A program made the translations under genes and the position numbers. Shown piece after piece: positions 49,984-59,444 of a DNA stretch of 64,000 bases (the first letter of the stretch is position 1; each line of letters opens with the position of its first letter). Under the pieces are notes generated by a model that made no database searches, was not told where the DNA came from, and worked only from the letters and a program-made list of their open reading frames with translations. The stretch comes from JANLYQ01 sp031365725 (GTDB taxonomy: Bacteria > Actinomycetota > Actinomycetes > JACCUZ01). The stretch spans positions 13,342 to 77,341 of the forward strand of contig JANLYQ010000021.1 of the NCBI GenBank assembly GCA_031365725.1, read 5' to 3'.

Positions 49984-51093
49984 GGTGAGGCGCTGCTTCG
50001 CGTACTGACCGAAGTTGTAGTAGGCGGCACACGCGCCCTCGGAGGAGACCATGCAGGTGCCGATCGGCGTCTCCGGCGTGCACGCGGTGCCGAACACCTT
50101 GCACTCCCAGGGCTTCAGCACGCCCTTGAGCACCTCCCCGCACTGGCAGGCCTTGGGGTCAGCCACCCGCACGCCCGGCAGGTCGTAACGCAGCTCGGCG
50201 TCGTAGTGGGCATACCGTGGGGACAGCTGCAAGGCGGAGTGCGCGATGGAGCCGAGACCGCGCCACTCGAAGAACGGCCGCAGCGAGAAGACATCAGCTA
50301 GCACCTTCAGGGCCACCGGGTTCCCGTCATACGCCACGACCCGGCTGTACTGGTTCTCGACCTCCGCCCGTCCCTCGCTGAACTGCTTCATGATCATGTA
50401 GACCGACTGCAGCAGGTCCAGCGGTTCGAAGCCCGCACAGACCAGCGGCAGGCCGAAGTCCTTGGAGATCCACTCGTAGGGTCGGCAGCCGATCACCGTC
50501 GACACATGCCCCGGCCCGATGAAGGCATCCAGCCGCAGATCGGGCGAGTCGAGGATCGCCTTGATGGCCGGGATGATCGTGACGTGGTTGCAGAAGACGG
50601 AGAAGTTGTCTATCCCCTCGGCCTTGGCACGCAGCACCGTCAGGGCCGTGGACGGTGCAGTGGTCTCGAAGCCGATGGCATAGAACACGACCTGCCGGTC
50701 GGGGTTCTCCCGCGCGATGCGCAAAGCGTCCAGCGGTGAGTAGACCATCCGGATGTCGGCACCACGGGCGTTGGCCTCCAGGAACGACCCACGGCCGCCA
50801 GGCACCCGCATCATGTCCCCGAAGCAGGTGAGGATCACGCCGTCGCGCTCCGCGATCGCGATGCCGTCGTCGACCCGCCCCATCGGGATCACACAGACGG
50901 GACAACCCGGTCCGTGCACCAGCTCGATGTCCTCGGGCAGATGGTCTTGCACGCCGTAGCGGTAGATCGTGTGCGTGTGCCCTCCGCACACCTCCATGAT
51001 CTTGTAGTGCCGGCCGGGCTCGCAGAGCGTGGCGATCTCCCGCGCCAGCACCTCCGCCAGCTCGGGGCTGCGGAACTCGTCGACGAACTTCAT
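49966..51093 (-). CDS. hypD: Hydrogenase maturation protein HypD
   Basis: A 375-residue 4Fe-4S protein, the scaffold on which Fe(CN)2CO is assembled with HypC. Conserved blocks: MEVCGGHTHTIYRYG (catalytic Cys), GPGCPVCVIP, FYAIGFETTAPSTA, GPGHVSTVIG, CAGFEPLD and the C-terminal cluster motif with Cys in CQCGEVLKGVLKPWECKVFG and CTPETPIGTCMVSSEGAC. It overlaps the upstream HypC-like gene by four bases. Confidence 0.97.
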   Translation of the reverse strand: MKFVDEFRSPELAEVLAREIATLCEPGRHYKIMEVCGGHTHTIYRYGVQDHLPEDIELVHGPGCPVCVIPMGRVDDGIAIAERDGVILTCFGDMMRVPGGRGSFLEANARGADIRMVYSPLDALRIARENPDRQVVFYAIGFETTAPSTALTVLRAKAEGIDNFSVFCNHVTIIPAIKAILDSPDLRLDAFIGPGHVSTVIGCRPYEWISKDFGLPLVCAGFEPLDLLQSVYMIMKQFSEGRAEVENQYSRVVAYDGNPVALKVLADVFSLRPFFEWRGLGSIAHSALQLSPRYAHYDAELRYDLPGVRVADPKACQCGEVLKGVLKPWECKVFGTACTPETPIGTCMVSSEGACAAYYNFGQYAKQRLTLEVLQ

Positions 51094-51347
51094 CGCTGCT
51101 CTCCCGTCCCTGTCCTCGTGAACGCCCTCAGGCGTTCGATCGCCACGCCGGCGTGCACCAGCAACCGATCGCCTGGGACAACCGCGCCCACCAGCTCGGT
51201 TGCCACCAGCTCGGGCCGGCCCTCGTCGTCCTGGCACTGGGCGTCAGCGCCGGCCGAAGAGATGACCGTCAGCGCCACGGCCACGTCCCCGCAGGTGATG
51301 CAGCCTGGCTCGGCCGAACAGGTCGCACCCACCTCGACGCTGCTCAC
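51090..51347 (-). CDS. HypC-like protein lacking the N-terminal MC motif
   Basis: An 85-residue protein with CITCGDVAVALTVI followed by LVGAVVPGDRLLVHAGVAIERL, a beta-barrel pattern like HypC/HupF. Unlike the neighbouring HypC it has no Met-Cys N-terminus, which in HypC carries the catalytic Cys; instead Cys residues sit in GCITCGD. It is likely an accessory chaperone of the hydrogenase. ATGA overlaps on both sides (hypC upstream, hypD downstream). Confidence 0.8.
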   Translation of the reverse strand: MSSVEVGATCSAEPGCITCGDVAVALTVISSAGADAQCQDDEGRPELVATELVGAVVPGDRLLVHAGVAIERLRAFTRTGTGEQR

Positions 51348-51619
51348 TCGATGCTCGACTCGGCCACGGCCTGCAGCTCGTCGCTGAAGGCCTGGCCCAT
51401 CAGCTCGAGCATCGACAGCGCCTCAGCCGCCTCTTTCTCGTCGATCTTCGACATCGCGAACCCGACGTGGATCAGGACGTAGTCGCCTACCTTCAGCTCG
51501 GCGTCCTCCATCAACCCGATGTTGATCTTGCGCTTGACGCCGACCACATCGACCAGCGCGAGCTGGTCGTTGTTGCCGGGCAAGAACTCCACGAGCTGCC
51601 CCGGGATGGCCAGGCACAT
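51344..51619 (-). CDS. hypC: Hydrogenase assembly chaperone HypC
   Basis: A 91-residue protein starting MCLAIPGQLVEF, with the essential Cys2, and LKVGDYVLIHVGFAMSKIDEKEA, the conserved second half. It shuttles the Fe(CN)2CO unit between HypD and the large subunit. Two bases after hypA; overlaps the HypC-like gene by four bases. Confidence 0.96.
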   Translation of the reverse strand: MCLAIPGQLVEFLPGNNDQLALVDVVGVKRKINIGLMEDAELKVGDYVLIHVGFAMSKIDEKEAAEALSMLELMGQAFSDELQAVAESSIE

Positions 51620-51621
51620 GG

Positions 51622-52053
51622 TCAGACCTCCTCAGATCTGTCGGCTGCGTGATCACCGGGGCGGGGGCCGGCATGACTGTGCTCGGGCACGAGCTGGGCG
51701 ATCGGGTCACCCGTACTCGTACCGACGTACTGGAGCCACTCGAGCACCACCTCGTCGCCACCTTCGACGGCGACGTCCAGCGAGCCGCACCCCGGGCACG
51801 CCGGTGACGGGTCGTCGGACTCGAAGTCGTGGCGGCAGTCCATGCAGTGGCCGTGCACCGGCACGACGACGAGCTCGGTCTCGGCACCTTCGGCCGGTCC
51901 GCCGGTAGCGGCCATCCGGAACGACTGGTCGAACGCGGTCGCGACCACGCGATGGATCGCCCCGATCCGGACGCCGATGCGCGCCACGGGGCGACCGGCG
52001 GCCCGGCGCTCGACTGCCTCCAGGACACCTTCGCAGTAGCTCATCTCGTGCAC
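51622..52053 (-). CDS. hypA: Hydrogenase nickel incorporation protein HypA
   Basis: A 143-residue nickel metallochaperone. The N-terminal MHEMSYCEGVLEAV provides the Ni ligand His2, and the zinc site has two CxxC pairs (CMDCRHDF, CPGCGSLD). The C-terminal tail (EHSHAGPRPGDHAAD) has extra His residues. No hypB is found next to it, although HypA normally works with HypB. Confidence 0.95.
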   Translation of the reverse strand: MHEMSYCEGVLEAVERRAAGRPVARIGVRIGAIHRVVATAFDQSFRMAATGGPAEGAETELVVVPVHGHCMDCRHDFESDDPSPACPGCGSLDVAVEGGDEVVLEWLQYVGTSTGDPIAQLVPEHSHAGPRPGDHAADRSEEV

Positions 52054-52067
52054 GGCAGCGTCGTCCT

Positions 52068-52187
52068 CTACATCGATCGCATACGGAGGTAGCGCTTGAG
52101 GTCCGGGATCGACCGCAGGCCGACGGCGGCTCCGAGCAGCGCCGACGCCACGATCACGCCTGTCGTGATCACTCCGAGGGTTCTCAT
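52068..52187 (-). CDS. DUF6893-like 39-residue membrane peptide
   Basis: A 39-residue single-helix protein: MRTLGVITTGVIVASALLGA then a basic tail with LRSIPDLKRYLRMRSM. GGAGAGGA precedes the ATG, and the ATG overlaps the stop of the maturation protease gene (ATGA). Small proteins of this pattern (DUF6893) recur in actinobacterial hydrogenase loci. It may anchor the enzyme or an assembly factor to the membrane, but this is inference. Confidence 0.75.
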   Translation of the reverse strand: MRTLGVITTGVIVASALLGAAVGLRSIPDLKRYLRMRSM

Positions 52188-52747
52188 TGGTGGTCCTCTC
52201 CTAGACGTACGGCGGTGGGCGCGGGACTGCGCTCCTCCGGTGCTGCGGTCCGGGTCAGGCCGACGCGCTGCTCGAGCACCTCGAGCACGAGCCGCACGGC
52301 GGGGTCGACGGCTGCCTCCACGGCGGGGGTCAAGCCGATGCCCTCGCCGACGTCGGCCGGCTGGCAGCCCACGACGTACGTCGGGGGCAGGGACCCGCCG
52401 AGCTGGCCAAGGCTCGACAGCACGGCGACGGGAGCCATGCCGTGCGCGTCGAGCTCGCCCGCGCCCAGGTCCTCCGGGCCCACCTCCAGGACGGTCAGGT
52501 CGCCGGGGACGCCGGTGCCGGGCAGTGCGTCCACGACGACCAACGCGCGATAGCCCTCGAGCAGGTCGTAGGCGAGGTGCATCCCACGGATGCCGTAGTC
52601 GACGACCTTCACCTCGGGCGGCAGCGCCGCGCCGGCCAGGCGCCGCGCGACCTCGCTGCCGAAGCCGTCGTCGGTGAGGAAGAGGTTGCCGATCCCGGCG
52701 ACGAGCACGGCACCGGCAGGGACGTGCGTGGTCACATGGTGGGTCAT
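52184..52747 (-). CDS. Hydrogenase maturation protease (HyaD/HybD family)
   Basis: A 187-residue endopeptidase that trims the C-terminus of the large subunit after nickel insertion. LVAGIGNLFLTDDGFGSEVARRL (first metal-site Asp), VVDYGIRGMHLAYDLLEGYRALVVVDALPG (second Asp) and the SLPPTYVVGCQPADVGEGIGLTP block (His of HyaD replaced by Cys-Gln in this stretch) are family landmarks. ATGA overlaps on both sides. Confidence 0.9.
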   Translation of the reverse strand: MTHHVTTHVPAGAVLVAGIGNLFLTDDGFGSEVARRLAGAALPPEVKVVDYGIRGMHLAYDLLEGYRALVVVDALPGTGVPGDLTVLEVGPEDLGAGELDAHGMAPVAVLSSLGQLGGSLPPTYVVGCQPADVGEGIGLTPAVEAAVDPAVRLVLEVLEQRVGLTRTAAPEERSPAPTAVRLGEDHQ

Positions 52748-54153
52748 CGGCTCACCTGCCGCGCCGGCAACGGATCGAGCTCGTCGGGGGCGAAGTAGTA
52801 GAACCGTCCGGTGGCGCCGTAGAGGTCGCCGGCCGGGTCGTCTTCGAGAGTCACGGCGACATGGGTGTCCCCGTCGACGTCGAAGTAGACCCGGGTGACG
52901 AGGGCGGGGCGGCCGGCCAGGAACATGTCCTGGGCGTCGGCCCGACGGGACGGTCGGAGCCGCACCCTGCTGCCCTTGCGCACGGCCACCTCGCCGACCA
53001 TGACGTGGTCCTGCTCCGGCTCGGCGCGTGCGTCCTGGCCCTCGTCCCACCACGGCACGTCGTCGTAGACCGGTCCCAGTCTCTCGTCGGAATCCGGATC
53101 GACGTCCCGGCGCGCGCCGTGGAGCCGGCCCATCGCGTCGTCGCTCATGCTGTCGCAGCGGGCCAGGATCGCCGCGGCACGAGGGTCGGTTCCCCTCGCC
53201 TCGGCCTTCTCGCCCTCAGTCATGGTCATCACCCGCAAGGTGAGGATCTCGTCGATCTCGGTGGCGTCGAAGAGGTCGCCCGCACTCTCGGGGGCGATCG
53301 CCGGGTAGTCGCCGAGCACGATCGGCGACACCAGCACGGCATCGGACCCGTCGTCGGCCGCGATCATCACCGGCCAGCAGCGATGCTGTGCACAGGAGGC
53401 CGTGTCGGTGCTCGCCCAGGCAGGGCCGTCCAGCAGCGAGACTAAGCTCGTGCCCCGGACCGTCATCAGCAGGTGCGTGCCGACGAAGGAGTAGCGGGCA
53501 GCCTCGTCGCGTGACGTCGCCGGCGTCGGCGCGGACGCGGGAGCGGGTGCCGGGGTAGATGGTGCCGGGGTAGACCAGCACGTGGAGTTCGCCACCTCGA
53601 CGGTGACGACCTGCAGTCGCTCCTCGGAGCCGGAGCGACACGCGAGCGACACCGTGGCGCGCAGCGGCCAGCGGGTGCGCACCAGCCGACCGACGAGCTG
53701 CCCGGCGTCGTACAGCGCCTCGATGTCCTCGCCGCCAGGGATGTCGACGACCCGGGTCATGACCGGCTCTGCGAGGGGCCAGTCGATCAGCGGCAGCTCG
53801 CTGGACACCGCCTCATGGAAGGTCAGCCAACGCGTCCCGCCGACAGTGAGCTCGTCGACGGGGAGCCAGTCGCTGCCGACGAGGCGTTGCACCTCCCGGG
53901 ACTGAACCTGCAGGAAGCGCAGCCAGAGGTCCACGGAGGCGCCGGCCCGAGCGAGGACCACCACCTCGGTGGCCATCGACGGCTCTTCACCCACCCCGGC
54001 CGCGGCAGCTCCCACCGGGCCGAGGACACCGAACTGCCAGCGCACCTGGTTCTTGGCCGAGGACGCACGATAGGGGTAGAGCAGGTAGCCCTCGTAGAGC
54101 ACGGCGTCCGCGACCTGGCGGGCCGCGGTCAAGGAGGAGAGGCCGGTGGTCAC
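52744..54153 (-). CDS. Uncharacterised hydrogenase-locus protein, 469 residues
   Basis: A soluble protein not assigned to a named family. The N-terminal half contains YEGYLLYPYRASSAKNQVRWQFG; a Pro/Ala/Thr linker lies near residues 195-215; the middle has ASCAQHRCWPVM and MVMTMTEGEKAEARGTDPRAA-like helices (R-V-M-T-M-T-E-G-E); the C-terminal 70 residues (GSRVRLRPSRRADAQDMFLAGRPALV and GRFYYFAPDELDPL) resemble a small beta-barrel. Four-base overlaps with DUF6084 and the protease show it is part of the hydrogenase operon. Counterparts occur in group 1h hydrogenase loci, so a maturation or electron-transfer role is likely. Confidence 0.75.
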   Translation of the reverse strand: MTTGLSSLTAARQVADAVLYEGYLLYPYRASSAKNQVRWQFGVLGPVGAAAAGVGEEPSMATEVVVLARAGASVDLWLRFLQVQSREVQRLVGSDWLPVDELTVGGTRWLTFHEAVSSELPLIDWPLAEPVMTRVVDIPGGEDIEALYDAGQLVGRLVRTRWPLRATVSLACRSGSEERLQVVTVEVANSTCWSTPAPSTPAPAPASAPTPATSRDEAARYSFVGTHLLMTVRGTSLVSLLDGPAWASTDTASCAQHRCWPVMIAADDGSDAVLVSPIVLGDYPAIAPESAGDLFDATEIDEILTLRVMTMTEGEKAEARGTDPRAAAILARCDSMSDDAMGRLHGARRDVDPDSDERLGPVYDDVPWWDEGQDARAEPEQDHVMVGEVAVRKGSRVRLRPSRRADAQDMFLAGRPALVTRVYFDVDGDTHVAVTLEDDPAGDLYGATGRFYYFAPDELDPLPARQVSR

Positions 54154-54788
54154 GGCGCGACCACCTCGACGGGCAGCAGGTCCGCGATGGTGTCCTCCCA
54201 GGAGGTGAGGCCCTGGGCCGAGCGGTGCCGAGCCAGGGCGGCGATCGACTCACGCTCCAGCCGGATCCAGCCCGAGCCCGGGAAGTAGAGGTCCATCAAC
54301 CGGGGCCAGGTCGTTGCCGGCATCCGGCAGGACGCCTCGAGCGACCAGGACAGCTGCTCGGCAGCGAAGCCCGTCTGCCCACGGGTGAAGATGGTGCCGC
54401 TGAACAGCAGCAGCAGGGGCACGTCGCCGCCGCGCAGGGCATGCAGATATTTCGTGCCGCTCACGTCGAAGTCGTACGTGCAGGCCACCGGAAGGTCCAC
54501 CTCACGACTGCCGACAAAGCCCTGCACCATCGTCGAGGCGTGCGTCCAGAGAAATGGCTTGAGAGTGCTGGCATAGCGGTCGGGACTACCGAACAGGTCG
54601 GTCAACCCGGCGGCTTCCGCGGCGTCGTACGGACGACGTTGCGGCTCGATACGCAGCTGAGCTTTCAGTGCGATCGCGTGCACGACGGCTCCGCTGGTCT
54701 CCTCGATGCGCAGCCGGAACAGCAGGTGCGGCGCGGCCGCGTGCTCCTGCGCCACGACGTCGAGGACCTGGATCGTCAGTGCGGTCAT
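54150..54788 (-). CDS. DUF6084 protein
   Basis: A 212-residue protein of the DUF6084 family found in actinobacterial hydrogenase loci. LLFRLRIEETSGAVVHAIALKAQLRIEPQRR near the start, LFGSPDRYASTLKPFLWTHASTMV and LPVACTYDFDVSGTKYLHALRGGDVPLLLLFSGTIF are characteristic blocks (given in parts), with YFPGSGWIRLERES at the end. The fold looks beta-rich; the function is unknown. Confidence 0.83.
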   Translation of the reverse strand: MTALTIQVLDVVAQEHAAAPHLLFRLRIEETSGAVVHAIALKAQLRIEPQRRPYDAAEAAGLTDLFGSPDRYASTLKPFLWTHASTMVQGFVGSREVDLPVACTYDFDVSGTKYLHALRGGDVPLLLLFSGTIFTRGQTGFAAEQLSWSLEASCRMPATTWPRLMDLYFPGSGWIRLERESIAALARHRSAQGLTSWEDTIADLLPVEVVAP

Positions 54789-55423
54789 GACGGCACCGCG
54801 GGCCTGCTCTGCCGGCGCACATCATCGAAGAACTCGGTGAGCGCCCGCCGCACGTCCTGACCACCGTCGAACCCTCGCCAGAGCGTGCGCAGGTGTCCGA
54901 CCAGCTCGTAGCAGGTGTCGATCGGCACCAGGAACGCCTCGACCTGCTGGTCCTCGGCGCGGACAAGGAGCGCCTCGACGTCAGGCTTGAGGGTGCCGAG
55001 CCCCGGGGCGGCGCCGAGGACCCGGCCCCATGCGGCCAGTGGCAGCTCCGACTCGGTGGCTCCGGCCGGGCCCGGGTAGAACGCGACGACATGCCCGAGT
55101 GCGGAGTTGACGAACAGGAACGCGGTGCCCACCGGCAGCTCGAGCTCGTCCCACACCGGCCGGGCCAGATCGGGGAACGAGAGATAGCGCTCGGGCACGG
55201 CGCGAAAGGCCAGCGCGGCATCGTCATGGGTGAAGAGCAGGTAGCAGGGACGGCAGGTGCACAGCAGCGACCTCGTGCCGACGTTGACCACGTGCTGGTG
55301 CACATCAGCCATCGGTGCGCCGCACATCTCACAGCGCTCGTACGGCGTGGGCTCGGGACGACTGGAACGGATCCGCGCAAGCACGTCCAACGCAGCCGTC
55401 CGAGTCCCGACGTTCGAGCTCAT
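54785..55423 (-). CDS. DUF5947 protein
   Basis: A 212-residue protein with an N-terminal Cys motif CEMCGAP and a second pair CTCRPC about 26 residues later, suggesting a zinc or iron ribbon. FVNSALGHVVAFYPGPAGATES and VPIDTCYELVGHLRTLWRGFDGG are family blocks of DUF5947. It is confined to hydrogenase operons of this type as far as I know; a role in assembly is inferred. ATGA overlaps on both sides. Confidence 0.83.
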   Translation of the reverse strand: MSSNVGTRTAALDVLARIRSSRPEPTPYERCEMCGAPMADVHQHVVNVGTRSLLCTCRPCYLLFTHDDAALAFRAVPERYLSFPDLARPVWDELELPVGTAFLFVNSALGHVVAFYPGPAGATESELPLAAWGRVLGAAPGLGTLKPDVEALLVRAEDQQVEAFLVPIDTCYELVGHLRTLWRGFDGGQDVRRALTEFFDDVRRQSRPAVPS

Positions 55424-56343
55424 GCCGAGACCGGGACCCGGACCGCGACCTCGACGAAGCCGTCCCTCTCCAGAAGGGGCACCGGCTCGAGATGACGTGA
55501 CGGCACATCCACGTCCGCTCCGGCGCGGCGCACGTCGAAGTGTGCTCCGCAGCCGTGGCAGGTCAGGACCGCACTCCCCGGCGTCGCGGGCGCGCGCTGG
55601 AGCACCGCGCCCTCGAAGGGCGCAGAGCACGCCGCACAGGAGTCGCGGTAGGCGTAGACACCCGACAGCAGCCGGCAGAGCAGCAGGTCGAGCCCACCCA
55701 CCGTGGCTCGGCGCAGCCCGCCGACAGCAAGGTCCTCCACCCGTCCAGCCGGGGTCCAGGTCGTGCCCGATGCGCCTGGCTCGGCAGGTTGCACCAGCGC
55801 GACCGGCCGGATCCGGGCGCCCAACGACTCGACCGAGATGACACCGGACTCGCGCGGAGCCTCCTCGACGTCGATCCGCTGGATCTCCGGGGCAGCGGCG
55901 CGGATGGCGTCGCCGACCGCGAGCTCCAACGTCACCGCCGAGGAGGCACAGCCGTCGCAGCTGCCGAGCAGCTGGAGCCGGACGACGCCGTCCGGCGACA
56001 CCCCCAGCAGCCGGACGTCGCCACCGTGCGAGCCCAGGTAGGGCCGCACCCCCTCCAGTGCACGTTCGACCCGCTCCTCGACGCCGTAGGGGTGCAGCCC
56101 GTGGACCAGCAGGAGGCTGGCGACCAGCTCGTCCGACGCGAGCCCGGCCAGGACCTCGTCCCCGAGCGCGCCGGCGTCGTAGGCGATCTCGAGGACCCGC
56201 TCGAGCCCGGCGCCGTACAGCTCGACCACGAGCCGGACGAGCTCCTCAGCCCGCTCGCGCGCCACCGGACCAGCCGCCGAGCTGGCCTCCAGCAGGTGCT
56301 CGATCCGCTCTCCGACGACGGTCGGGTCAGGTGCCGGGATCAC
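55420..56343 (-). CDS. NifU-domain/Rieske-like fusion protein
   Basis: A 307-residue protein. After a helical N-terminus, residues about 85-160 match the NifU C-terminal domain, including the cluster-binding GSCDGCASSAVTLE. The last 100 residues have the layout of a Rieske domain, but the metal site is four cysteines (CAACSAPF and CHGCGAHF) rather than the Cys-His/Cys-His pattern, so it may hold a rubredoxin-like iron or zinc. It probably delivers Fe-S clusters to, or carries electrons from, the hydrogenase. It overlaps the large-subunit gene by four bases. Confidence 0.87.
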   Translation of the reverse strand: MIPAPDPTVVGERIEHLLEASSAAGPVARERAEELVRLVVELYGAGLERVLEIAYDAGALGDEVLAGLASDELVASLLLVHGLHPYGVEERVERALEGVRPYLGSHGGDVRLLGVSPDGVVRLQLLGSCDGCASSAVTLELAVGDAIRAAAPEIQRIDVEEAPRESGVISVESLGARIRPVALVQPAEPGASGTTWTPAGRVEDLAVGGLRRATVGGLDLLLCRLLSGVYAYRDSCAACSAPFEGAVLQRAPATPGSAVLTCHGCGAHFDVRRAGADVDVPSRHLEPVPLLERDGFVEVAVRVPVSA

Positions 56344-58142
56344 TCCTCACCCGAGACCGCTGCGGTCGGGGAGTGCACCTTCTTCAGCGTCTTCCCCTCG
56401 CCGAGGTACATGTGGACCCCGCACGGCAGGCAGGGGTCGAAGCTACGGACGGTGCGCATGATGTCGATGCCCTTGAAGTTGTCCCGGGAGTTCTCCTCGA
56501 ACAGCGGCTGGTCCTGCACAGCGTCCTCGTACGGGCCCGGGGTGCCGTAGATGTCGCGGGGGTTCGCATTCCAGGGCGTCGGCGGGTAGGGGTGGTAGTT
56601 CGCGATCTTGCCGTCACGGATGACCATGTGGTGGGACAGCACGCCCCGTACCGCCTCGGTGAAGCCACAGCCGATGGCCTCGTCGGGCACCTCGAAGGGT
56701 TCCCAGGTCTTGGTGCGCCCGGCCCTGATCTCGATCAGCGCCTTCTCGGCGAAGTGCAGGGCTGCGGCCGCTGCGTAGGCCTGGAAGTAGGTGCGCGCCC
56801 GGTTGCGCTCGATCGTGTTGGACCACTGCGGGATCTTCCACTCGAAGGACACCGGGCCCTTGAGCGCGGTCTTCGGCAGGTTGATCTGCACGCTGGTCCC
56901 GGTCGACTTCACGTAGCCGATGTCGACCAGGCCGGCGAGCGCCGTCGACCAGAGGCGGGCGAGCGGGCCGCCGCCGGTGTCGAGGGCGAGGTGGTCCTTG
57001 CCGTCGTACCAGCGGGGCGACATGACCCAGCTGTACTTGTCGTCGAGGTCGCGCTTCTGCGGCTTGGGGTTGGTGTGCTGGTTCCACGGGTGCCGCCGGT
57101 CGACCGGGTTGCCGAGCGGGTCGTGGGTGACGAACATCTCCTGGTCGTCCCAGTCGTCGTAGTACGAGCTGCCGAGCAGGATGCGGATGCCGAGGTTGAT
57201 GTCGACCAGGCTCGTCGTGACGAGCTTTCCGTCGACGACGACCCCCGGGGTGACGAACATCTTCTGACCCCAGTTCTCCATGTCCTTGTAGGAGAAGTTG
57301 CAGTGGTCGGGGTCCTGGAACGAGCCCCAGCAACCCAGCAACGTTCTGCGCAGGCCGACCTGCTCATAGCCGGGGAGAGCTTCGTAGAAGAAGTCGAACA
57401 GGTCGTCATGCATCGGGACGACCTTCTTCATGAACTCGACGTAGCGCATCAGCCGGGTGATGTAGTCGGTCATCAGCTGGACCGTCGCCACCGTGCCGAC
57501 GCCACCGGGGTAGAGCGTCGACGGGTGGACGTGTCGGCCCTCCATCAGGCAGAACATCTCCCGCGTAGAGCGACTGACCTGCAACGCCTCGCGGTAGAAC
57601 TCCCCGGTGAACGGGTTGAGTGCCCGCATGATGTCGGCGATGGTCCGGTACCCGTGGTCGCCCTCGTGCGGGGACCGGGTGTTCTCCGCCTTGGCCAGCA
57701 CGCCGGGGTTGGTCTCCTTGACCATCCGCTCGCAGTAGTCGACCCCGACCAGGTTCTCCTGGAAGATGTTGTGGTCGAACATGTACTCGGCGGCCTCACC
57801 GAGGTTGACGATCCACTCGGCCAACGGCGGCGGCTTGACGCCGTACGCCATGTTCTGGGCGTAGCACGAGCAGGTGGCGTGGTTGTCGCCGCAGATGCCG
57901 CAGATCCGGCTGGTGATGAAGTGTGCGTCCCGCGGGTCCTTGCCCTTCATGAAGATGCTGTAGCCACGGAAGATCGACGAGGTGCTGTGGCACTCGGCGA
58001 CCGTCATGTTGTTGAAGTCGATCTTCGTGTAGATGCCCAGGCTCCCCACGATGCGGGTGATCGGGTCCCACGCCATCTCGACGAGCTCGCGATCCTTGCT
58101 GCTCGTGGTCTCGGTCCTCGGAACTGTCGTGGTCATCGTCAT
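56340..58142 (-). CDS. hhyL: [NiFe] hydrogenase large subunit, group 1h
   Basis: A 600-residue catalytic subunit. The N-terminal nickel motif RICGICGDNHATC (Cys81, Cys84) and the C-terminal motif DPCLPCGVH (Cys571, Cys574) provide the four ligands. After His577 there are 23 residues (MYLGEGKTLKK...) that the maturation protease may remove. DPITRIVGSLGIYTKID at the N-terminus and overall sequence match the actinobacterial group 1h (formerly group 5) enzymes, which scavenge atmospheric H2 during starvation. The ATG at 58142 has AGGA upstream. Confidence 0.95.
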   Translation of the reverse strand: MTMTTTVPRTETTSSKDRELVEMAWDPITRIVGSLGIYTKIDFNNMTVAECHSTSSIFRGYSIFMKGKDPRDAHFITSRICGICGDNHATCSCYAQNMAYGVKPPPLAEWIVNLGEAAEYMFDHNIFQENLVGVDYCERMVKETNPGVLAKAENTRSPHEGDHGYRTIADIMRALNPFTGEFYREALQVSRSTREMFCLMEGRHVHPSTLYPGGVGTVATVQLMTDYITRLMRYVEFMKKVVPMHDDLFDFFYEALPGYEQVGLRRTLLGCWGSFQDPDHCNFSYKDMENWGQKMFVTPGVVVDGKLVTTSLVDINLGIRILLGSSYYDDWDDQEMFVTHDPLGNPVDRRHPWNQHTNPKPQKRDLDDKYSWVMSPRWYDGKDHLALDTGGGPLARLWSTALAGLVDIGYVKSTGTSVQINLPKTALKGPVSFEWKIPQWSNTIERNRARTYFQAYAAAAALHFAEKALIEIRAGRTKTWEPFEVPDEAIGCGFTEAVRGVLSHHMVIRDGKIANYHPYPPTPWNANPRDIYGTPGPYEDAVQDQPLFEENSRDNFKGIDIMRTVRSFDPCLPCGVHMYLGEGKTLKKVHSPTAAVSGEE

Positions 58143-58236
58143 CCGTCCTGGAAAGGGTGCAGGGAGGGAGGACCCGTCGATCCGGCAGGACGACGGGGGC
58201 GGGCTCGGGCTCGGTCTGGAGCAGTCGGCCGAGACG

Positions 58237-59292
<1,056 letters not shown>

Positions 59293-59377
59293 CGAGCCTC
59301 CTGTCGGGGCTCTGCGAGTGAGGACCCCGTCACGTCGTAGACGGCCAGCGGTGCCGGTCTGTGCGACGCAGATCTTG

Positions 59378-59406
59378 TCTTATGCCCGTGTGCACGCGAT
59401 TGTCAA
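59378..59406 (-). promoter_or_regulatory. Candidate promoter of the hydrogenase operon
   Basis: On the minus strand a perfect -35 hexamer TTGACA is followed by 17 bases and ATAAGA. Transcription from here would give a leader of about 75-80 bases before the small-subunit ATG. The spacer contains the palindrome CGTGTGCACG. The region lies in the 152-base divergent gap shared with hypF. Confidence 0.55.
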
Positions 59407-59444
59407 GGAATGCGAGGGATCGTCATGACACCAAGGGCATCGGG

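Noticed and set aside
49917..50030. Extended HypE N-terminus through the FSD(P/S/Q)G repeats
   Set aside because: The frame is open, but the extension overlaps hypD and arises from copies of the hypD 3' end; HypE family proteins begin near the chosen ATG.
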